NCBI GenBank assembly: GCA_035646975.1
Contig: DASROJ010000280.1
Location: 1-6,316, forward strand
Length of the DNA: 6,316 bases
Direction: 5' to 3'
DNA from: DASROJ01 sp035646975
GTDB taxonomy: Bacteria > Acidobacteriota > Polarisedimenticolia > JACPZX01 > DASXTC01
The notes beneath the pieces are model-generated. The model saw only the letters and a list, made by a program, of their open reading frames with translations, was not told the DNA's origin and ran no database searches. Below are positions 1 through 5,042 of this stretch, piece by piece (position 1 is the first letter of the stretch; each line of letters begins with the position of its first letter). The translations under genes and the position numbers were made by a program.

Positions 1-120
1 CTCCTGCGCCAGGCGCAGCCGAAGCGTCGGCACCGTGGGGATCGCCCCGGCCGTGCGGCAGGCCGCGGGCAGCAGCGCAAGGGCCACCAGGAGGATCAGC
101 GTGGCGCCGTGGCGTCTCAT
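1..120 (-). CDS. Exported protein or lipoprotein, N-terminal 40 codons only (runs off window)
   Basis: An open frame starts with ATG at 120-118 and stays open to base 1, giving 40 codons. The product begins MRRHGATLILLVALALLPAAC: a basic n-region (RRH), a hydrophobic core at about residues 6-18, then LPAAC with Cys21. This is a signal peptide. The Cys after AA suggests a signal peptidase II lipobox, although Pro at -3 is not typical, so ordinary Sec cleavage near AAC-R or after TAGA is an alternative. The visible mature part (about 20 residues, ending LRLRLAQE) is too short to identify. The ATG overlaps the TGA of the upstream kinase gene as ATGA. No strong Shine-Dalgarno is seen, so translation is probably coupled to the kinase gene. 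Its place as last visible gene of the operon suggests an envelope component of the same system (inference). Confidence 0.75.
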   Translation of the reverse strand, partial: MRRHGATLILLVALALLPAACRTAGAIPTVPTLRLRLAQE

Positions 121-1301
121 GCGTGCTCGCTCGCGGTGGCCGGGGTTGCCGAGGGCGACGTCGTGGCCGCGGTGGCGGCCGGGGCGGATGCCGGCAGCGT
201 GAAGATGAAGACGCTGCCGCGCCCGGGCTCGCTTTCGACTCTGATGCGACCGCCGTGGGCTTCCACCGCCATGCGGCAGAAGGTGAGGCCCAGACCCCGA
301 TCCTGCCGGGTCGCGCCGCGCTGACCCGCCACGCGCGCGAACTTTTCGAAAATCCTTTCGGCCTCCGCCGCCGGGATCCCCTCGCCGGTGTCGCCGACGC
401 GCACTTCGATCCGGTCGCCTTGAGGCTGGTCGCCCACCGGCCGAGTCGAGATGGTGACACGGCCGCCCGCGGGTGTGTGTTTGACCGCGTTGTTGAGCAG
501 GTTCGCGATCACGCGCTGCACCAGCCCGCGATCCACCCGCACGCGCGGCGCGGGAGTGGGGCACTCCACGACGATCTCCACGCCGGCCGCGCGCGCCATG
601 CCGAGACACTCCTCCACGTCCCGGGCGATGACGCCGGACAGGTCGTGGTCCGCGGCCTCCAGCACGCAGACGTTGTCCTCCATCCTTCCGATGTCGAGCA
701 TGTTGAGGATCATCTCCATCATGCTGTGGCAGGACAGCCGCACCGACCCGGCCAGCCGCATCGCGCCGGGATTCGGACCTAGGTGGCTCTCGATCATCAG
801 GTCGATCGCCGCCTGTATCCCGGTGAGAGGGTTCTTGAGGTCGTGAACGATCATCTGCACCAGGGATTCGCGCAACGCTTCGGCGCGGCGCAGCTCCTCG
901 TTCTTGCGGGCGAGGGCCTCCTGCAGCGAACGGACGCGCAGGAGGGCCTTGACCTTGGCCGTCAGCTCCATCCGGTTGATCGGCTTGGAGAGGAAATCGT
1001 CGGCGCCGGTTTCCAGCGCATGCACCTTTTCTTCGGTCGAGTTGAGCGCCGTGACCATGACCACCGGCATCAGCGCGGTGGCGGCGCGCCCGCGAATCCA
1101 GCTGCAGACCTCGAATCCGTTCATCTGCGGCATCATGGCGTCGAGCAGGACGAGATCGGGGTTGTCCTCGATGATCCTGCGGCACGCCTCCTGTCCGTCG
1201 GTGGCTTTGAGGACCTGGTAGTCGTCGCGGGCCAGCAGCGATTCGAGCAACCTGATGTTGCGCGGTTCGTCGTCGACAACAAGGATACGTGCTGTGTTCA
1301 T
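117..1301 (-). CDS. Receiver-fused cytoplasmic histidine kinase (REC-HisKA-HATPase_c)
   Basis: This 394-residue protein has no signal peptide or membrane span. The receiver domain (about 4-122) has the acidic pocket D10/D11, phosphoacceptor D54 in LLDAMMP, T84 and K106 in SKP. A short coiled coil (about 124-145) leads to a HisKA dimerisation helix with H153 in HDLKNPLTG, the HDLKNP form of the H box. The HATPase domain (about 220-370) shows the N box NLLNN (267-271), G1 DTGEGIP (D304), an F box at 317-321 and G2 RGLGLT (335-340), so it looks catalytically complete. The last 24 residues are a low-complexity Ala/Thr/Ser/Pro tail. The ATG overlaps the preceding gene's stop (ATGA), and an AAGGAG lies 11 nt upstream inside that gene. 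With a receiver at the front and no output domain, it probably works as a phosphorelay or kinase-control component with the adjacent hybrid kinase or the sigma-54 activator (inference). Confidence 0.96.
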   Translation of the reverse strand: MNTARILVVDDEPRNIRLLESLLARDDYQVLKATDGQEACRRIIEDNPDLVLLDAMMPQMNGFEVCSWIRGRAATALMPVVMVTALNSTEEKVHALETGADDFLSKPINRMELTAKVKALLRVRSLQEALARKNEELRRAEALRESLVQMIVHDLKNPLTGIQAAIDLMIESHLGPNPGAMRLAGSVRLSCHSMMEMILNMLDIGRMEDNVCVLEAADHDLSGVIARDVEECLGMARAAGVEIVVECPTPAPRVRVDRGLVQRVIANLLNNAVKHTPAGGRVTISTRPVGDQPQGDRIEVRVGDTGEGIPAAEAERIFEKFARVAGQRGATRQDRGLGLTFCRMAVEAHGGRIRVESEPGRGSVFIFTLPASAPAATAATTSPSATPATASEHA

Positions 1302-3292
1302 GACGGAACGCTCTCCTTGAGAAACCCGTCGACCAGACCGGGGAAGCGGGTGACGTCGATCGGCTTGGAGATGTAGCCGCAGCAGCCGGCGCGGCGCGCC
1401 CGCTCGTCATCTCCCTTCATCGCATGCGCCGTGAGCGCCACGGTGGGAATGTGGCGCGTCAGCGGGTCGGCCTTCAGCGAGGCGGTTGCCTCCAATCCGT
1501 CCATGTCCGGCAGCTGGATGTCCATCAGGATGAGGTCGGGGCTGGATTCACGGGCCATGCGCATCGCATCGCGCCCCGATCGCGCCTCGACCACCCGATG
1601 CCCCCGTCCCTGCAGCACGCGACGCACGAGCTTGGCGTTGACCAGGTTGTCCTCCACCACGAGAATCGTGCGCGCGGAGCCGTTCACCGGCGGTCGTTCG
1701 GCGAAGCCGGGCGCGCGGACCGGTTGCGTCACCTGCTGGATTCCCGGGTCATCGGCCGGTCCGCCCACCGGGAGATCGAAGGTGAAGCTGGAGCCCTGTC
1801 CGGGCGCGCTGTCGACCTGGATGCGCCCCCCGTGCATCTCCACGAACCGTTTCACCAGGGCGAGACCCAGCCCCGTGCCCTGGTACTTGCGGGCGAAGGA
1901 GCCGTCGATCTGCAGGAACTCCGAGAAGATCCGCTCACGGTCTTCTTCGGCGATGCCGATGCCGGTGTCCGACACGCAGACCTGGATCGCGGCGTCGTCC
2001 AGCCTCGCCGCCACGGCGACCCGGCCGTTTTCCGGGGTGAACTTCACGGCGTTGGACAGGAGGTTGTAGAGGATCTGCTTGACCTTGGACGGGTCGGCGG
2101 TGATCGCCGGCAGGTCCGTCGGGATCGAGACCCTCAGCTCGATCCCCTTGGACGCCGCCATGGGCCGGATCATCGTGAAGGCCGCGCCGGCCACGTCGTC
2201 GATGTGGAACGTCTCCAGGGTCATCTGCATCTTGCCCGCCTCGATCTTGGAGAGATCCAGAACGTCGTTGATCAGATCGAGAAGATGCTGGCCGCTCGAC
2301 AGGATGTCCTGTGTGTACTCACGCTGCTCGGTCGACAGGGGCCGGCGCGGGTCGGCCAGCAGCAGCTCGGAAAATCCGATGATCGCGTTGAGCGGCGTGC
2401 GCAGCTCGTGGGACATGTTGGCGAGGAACTGCGACTTCATCCGGTTGGTGCCCTGCAGCTGCAGGTTCGACTCCTCGAGCTTCTGATTGGCGGCCCGCAG
2501 CTCGCGGGTGCGCTCCTCGACCTTGCTCTCCAGCTCGCGGTTCATGGCTTCGAACTGGTCGAGCTGGCGTCGCTGCAGATCCATCCGCTCGATGTAGGCC
2601 CTGTAGAAGAAATAGATGAGCAGGCTGGGGGGCAGGGCCAGGCCGAACGCCAGCATGCCGTAGCGGTTCAGCAGCAGGACGATCATCAGTCCGATCGACG
2701 AGCCGGTGAAATACGAGGGCGCGGACCAGAAGAAGTTCTCCTTCCAGACCGAGTGGAAGGGCTGTCGCTGTGTCAGGTGGATGATCCCGGCGATGAGGAG
2801 CGAGTTGAGCGCGTAATAGACGATCGTCGAGGCGGCGAGAGGCCAGAACGAGCCGGCCAGGTCGACCTGACCCGTCTGTCCTCCGGTCAGCAGATAGACC
2901 CGGGCCGCCGCCGCGGTCGACCCGGCGATCACCGATGTGTTCAGCAGGATGCGGGGCAGGTCGAGTCTCCGCGCGCGAACAACGCAGGCGCCCAGCGCCG
3001 CCAGCAGTGAGATCAGCGTGGCCGAGGCCGGGCCGAACGCGAGGAGGCCTGCGTAGATGAACGGCAACGCCACCGACATCTCGATCGTCGACCAGAGCCG
3101 CACGGTGCGCGAGCCGAGCAACACCGCCAGAACACACAGCACCAGGAACTCGACGCGCCATCCGACACCGCCCGAGCCGAGGGTGACGGCTGCCGCGCCC
3201 AGGCCCAGGATCGTCACCGCGCAGATGTATCCCATCGCGCGGGGATCGAGCGCCTGGGGCGGCGCCGTCTTATCGGGTTGTCGGCTGCTCAT
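1298..3292 (-). CDS. Membrane-bound hybrid histidine kinase with polytopic N-terminal domain (TM-HisKA-HATPase_c-REC)
   Basis: This 664-residue sensor kinase starts with a membrane domain of about eight hydrophobic segments (roughly 20-40, 47-62, 70-87, 89-106, 113-134, 148-172, 187-208, 211-232), with only short loops and no periplasmic sensor domain. A charged coiled coil follows (about 235-285). HisKA has H295 in SHELRTP. HATPase has the N box NLLSN (410-414), G1 DTGIG (D442) and G2 GTGLGL (472-477). A linker (about 510-540) leads to a C-terminal receiver (about 542-660) with E547/D548, phosphoacceptor D591 in MDIQLP, T621 and K643 in SKP. All catalytic positions are present, as in ArcB/BarA-type hybrid kinases, but no HPt follows. 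The membrane part resembles polytopic N-termini that I recall on HD-GYP and kinase proteins of GC-rich bacteria, which is unverified. The ATG at 3292 is supported by GGGAAG 8 nt upstream. The gene lies 27 bp after the protease stop and overlaps the next kinase by ATGA. Confidence 0.97.
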   Translation of the reverse strand: MSSRQPDKTAPPQALDPRAMGYICAVTILGLGAAAVTLGSGGVGWRVEFLVLCVLAVLLGSRTVRLWSTIEMSVALPFIYAGLLAFGPASATLISLLAALGACVVRARRLDLPRILLNTSVIAGSTAAAARVYLLTGGQTGQVDLAGSFWPLAASTIVYYALNSLLIAGIIHLTQRQPFHSVWKENFFWSAPSYFTGSSIGLMIVLLLNRYGMLAFGLALPPSLLIYFFYRAYIERMDLQRRQLDQFEAMNRELESKVEERTRELRAANQKLEESNLQLQGTNRMKSQFLANMSHELRTPLNAIIGFSELLLADPRRPLSTEQREYTQDILSSGQHLLDLINDVLDLSKIEAGKMQMTLETFHIDDVAGAAFTMIRPMAASKGIELRVSIPTDLPAITADPSKVKQILYNLLSNAVKFTPENGRVAVAARLDDAAIQVCVSDTGIGIAEEDRERIFSEFLQIDGSFARKYQGTGLGLALVKRFVEMHGGRIQVDSAPGQGSSFTFDLPVGGPADDPGIQQVTQPVRAPGFAERPPVNGSARTILVVEDNLVNAKLVRRVLQGRGHRVVEARSGRDAMRMARESSPDLILMDIQLPDMDGLEATASLKADPLTRHIPTVALTAHAMKGDDERARRAGCCGYISKPIDVTRFPGLVDGFLKESVPS
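1313..1318 (-). promoter_or_regulatory. Ribosome binding site of the receiver-kinase
   Basis: AAGGAG on the minus strand lies inside the last codons of the hybrid kinase (Lys-Glu of its C-terminal LKESVPS), 11 nt before the ATG at 1301. The spacing is slightly long, but the motif is strong. Together with the ATGA overlap it indicates coupled translation of the two kinases. Confidence 0.6.
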
Positions 3293-3300
3293 CGCTTTTG

Positions 3301-3306
3301 CTTCCC
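3301..3306 (-). promoter_or_regulatory. Ribosome binding site of the hybrid kinase
   Basis: GGGAAG on the minus strand lies 8 nt before the ATG at 3292, within the 27-bp gap after the protease stop codon (TAA, 3322-3320). It is a moderate Shine-Dalgarno match and supports this start over the internal Met20. No terminator-like hairpin with a T run is present in the gap, so read-through from the protease gene is expected. Confidence 0.55.
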
Positions 3307-3319
3307 GGGAACGGTGACG

Positions 3320-4951
3320 TTACTGGGTGGCCGTCAGCGTGTCGGGGCCCGTCTGCGCGCGTCCGCCCCAGATGGCGATCTGTGCCGAATTGCGCCCGCC
3401 CCAGATGGCAATCTGACCCCATTGAGCCCTGCTGCCCCAGATGGCGATCTGGCCCGCCGAGTCGGGGTCGCTCAGGGTGCTGAACAGCCTGGCCGGGTCC
3501 AGGATGCTGATGATCTCGGAGCCGTCGGACCCTGTCGTGCAGCTCACGCGCGCCGACCGCGACTCCATGCTCTTTCTCGTGATGTCCGTCCTGGACATCG
3601 CGCCGTCCACGTCCAGCAGGCCGGCACCCATCCTGACCGCCTCTTCGGGAATCTGGTGCGCGGCGGCCATCAACCGGGCCTTGATCGTGTCGGGGTTCAG
3701 CGTGGGGTCTTTCGACAGCATCAGCGCGGCCGCGCCGGCCACCACGGGCGCCGCCATGCTGGTGCCGCTGTAGGCCGCGTAGGGTGACGGGTCGGAGCTT
3801 CCCTGCTTCATGAAGAAGGAGTAGGGGATGCGTGTCGTCGGGTAGTGGGTGTCGATCCAGGAGCCGGCTGAGCGGGTCGAGACGACCTGGATACCCGAGG
3901 CGATCAGGTCGGGCTTGACGAACCCGTCGATGGAGGTGGGTCCCATCGACGAGAAGCTGGCCACGGCATCGTCCATGTAGCTCAGCGTGTTCCAATCCGC
4001 CGCCGCCCCCACGGTGATGACGTACGGGTCGTTGCCGGGCGACAGGATCGTCGAGTATCCGTATTCGCCGAAGTTGCCGGCCGAGACGACCACGACGATG
4101 CCGGCCCTCCAGGCCGCCTCGAGGGCCTGGCAGAGCGGGTCGACCAGGTAGGACTCGTCCACCGGATGGCCGAGCGACATGTTCAGGACGCGAATCTTGT
4201 AAGTCGAACGATTGGTGATGACCCAGTCCACGGCCCTGACGATGTCGGAGGTGCGGCCCGAACCATCGGAGCCCAGCGCGCGCACGCTGATCAGGTCGGC
4301 GCCGTAGGCCACCCCCTTGAAGGTATTCAAGGCCCGCGTTCCGGTGGACGACGCGCCGCTGCCGCCGATGATCCCGGCCACGTGCGTCCCGTGCCCGAAG
4401 CCGTCATCCACCGGCGGGGGACCTGACAGCAGGCTGCTGAGCAATCCGCTGCTCACCGTGCTGACGCGCGTGACGCGCCGGGTGGTGGTGGAGACGACAT
4501 CCGGGTTGGAGGCCAGACCCGAGTCGATGATCGCCACGCCGATCCCCCGGCCGCTGACTCCAAAGTCGCGCCATGCGTTGACCGCGCCGCTGTACGGGGC
4601 GGCCGAATCGGCCAGGGACAGCACCGTCCAGTCCTGGGAGACCCGCCGGACGCTGCTGTCAAGAGCGAGCGTGAGGATTCCCGTGACGGAGAGGCGCGCC
4701 GGGAAGGCGTCGATGGATGTGTAGGAGGGCCCGACGATCCCGCCGAGGGTCGTCACCAGCGTGCGCAGCAGCGTGCTCGGTCTTCCATAGGTCTGGACGA
4801 TGACCGGCACCTGGGCGTCCGGCAGCAGCGTGCCCAGAGTCGCCTCGAGCGTCGAGGAGAGCTTCGAATCCAGTGCGGCGGCCGGTGGAGTGAGAAATGA
4901 GGTCGAGAGCAGCAGCAGTGCAGCCAGCAGGACGAATCGTTTCAGCGACAT
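3320..4951 (-). CDS. Secreted subtilisin-like serine protease (S8 family) with C-terminal QIAIWG repeats
   Basis: This 543-residue preproprotease has a Sec signal peptide at 1-26 (basic MSLKR, a leucine-rich core, cleavage after PPAAA). Residues about 30-115 look like an I9-type inhibitory propeptide. The catalytic domain (about 130-455) has the full S8 triad: D143 in IIDSGL, H187 in GHGTHVAG and S398 in SGTSMAAP. The oxyanion Asn is N293 in SAGNFG. A linker (about 456-498) leads to a short C-terminal tail with three QIAIWG units (501-506, 513-518, 524-529) and no membrane anchor. The enzyme should be exported and self-activate by removing its propeptide. Its substrate is unknown. The start is fixed by the signal peptide and by AAGGGAG 7 nt upstream. 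A sigma-54-type promoter lies just ahead of it, making it the first gene of the operon with the two kinases. Confidence 0.97.
   Translation of the reverse strand: MSLKRFVLLAALLLLSTSFLTPPAAALDSKLSSTLEATLGTLLPDAQVPVIVQTYGRPSTLLRTLVTTLGGIVGPSYTSIDAFPARLSVTGILTLALDSSVRRVSQDWTVLSLADSAAPYSGAVNAWRDFGVSGRGIGVAIIDSGLASNPDVVSTTTRRVTRVSTVSSGLLSSLLSGPPPVDDGFGHGTHVAGIIGGSGASSTGTRALNTFKGVAYGADLISVRALGSDGSGRTSDIVRAVDWVITNRSTYKIRVLNMSLGHPVDESYLVDPLCQALEAAWRAGIVVVVSAGNFGEYGYSTILSPGNDPYVITVGAAADWNTLSYMDDAVASFSSMGPTSIDGFVKPDLIASGIQVVSTRSAGSWIDTHYPTTRIPYSFFMKQGSSDPSPYAAYSGTSMAAPVVAGAAALMLSKDPTLNPDTIKARLMAAAHQIPEEAVRMGAGLLDVDGAMSRTDITRKSMESRSARVSCTTGSDGSEIISILDPARLFSTLSDPDSAGQIAIWGSRAQWGQIAIWGGRNSAQIAIWGGRAQTGPDTLTATQ
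3366..3451 (-). repeat. Three-copy repeat encoding QIAIWG at the protease C-terminus
   Basis: On the plus strand the 17-mer CCCCAGATGGCGATCTG occurs at 3366-3382 and 3435-3451, and with one mismatch (A for G at 3410) at 3399-3415. The starts are 33 and 36 bp apart, so all copies stay in the protease reading frame and encode QIAIWG on the minus strand. Between the copies are GGRNSA and SRAQWG, the latter perhaps a decayed unit. Near-identity at DNA level suggests recent duplication or strong constraint. The repeat is coding and is not a CRISPR array, since there are only three copies and the intervals are coding and unequal. Confidence 0.9.
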
Positions 4952-4958
4952 CGCAAAT

Positions 4959-4965
4959 CTCCCTT
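4959..4965 (-). promoter_or_regulatory. Ribosome binding site of the S8 protease
   Basis: AAGGGAG on the minus strand lies 7 nt before the ATG at 4951. This is the best-placed Shine-Dalgarno in the window. It falls inside the leader predicted from the sigma-54 promoter, and it confirms the start that gives an intact signal peptide. Confidence 0.8.
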
Positions 4966-4995
4966 CAGGGATGGCTCATGACGATGCCCGTGCTC

Positions 4996-5012
4996 AAGCA
5001 ACGTGCGTGCCC
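4996..5012 (-). promoter_or_regulatory. Predicted sigma-54 (-24/-12) promoter for the protease-kinase operon
   Basis: The minus strand reads GGGCACGCACGTTGCTT. Against the RpoN consensus TGGCACG-N4-TTGCW it differs only at the first base (G for T), and the invariant GG and GC are exactly 10 bp apart. Taking the GC as -13/-12, transcription should start near 4986, which gives a leader of about 35 nt that contains the Shine-Dalgarno of the protease. The site lies in the only non-coding gap of the window, directly downstream of a sigma-54 activator gene with an intact GAFTGA loop. That context makes a chance match less likely. No experimental evidence is available. Confidence 0.78.
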
Positions 5013-5042
5013 GCAAAGCAGCCACCGCAGCTCGCGCTGGAT

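Noticed and set aside
1424..3010. A 528-codon open frame on the plus strand.
   Set aside because: It is antisense to the hybrid kinase, whose domains are complete and canonical. The plus-strand product has no recognisable domain and is rich in Arg, His, Gly and Val, as expected of a mirror frame in GC-rich DNA.
3302..3311. The palindrome TTCCCGGGAA between protease and hybrid kinase as a terminator or operator.
   Set aside because: It has no loop, no T run and only ten bases. It overlaps the ribosome site and is easily explained by chance in GC-rich DNA.
3366..3451. The three repeated 17-mers as a CRISPR array or mobile-element trace.
   Set aside because: They are in frame inside the protease gene, unequally spaced and encode the same hexapeptide. 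No spacers of regular length, cas genes or transposase are seen.
3270..3995. A 241-codon minus-strand frame overlapping the protease, and a similar 280-codon frame at 2319-3161.
   Set aside because: Both lie in other frames of genes with intact motifs, and their products are Arg/Pro/His-rich shadows without domains.
4961..4970. Small hairpin CCCTGAAGGG in the protease leader as a translational switch.
   Set aside because: A 4-bp stem with a 2-base loop is too small to be stable. The overlap with the Shine-Dalgarno is likely incidental.
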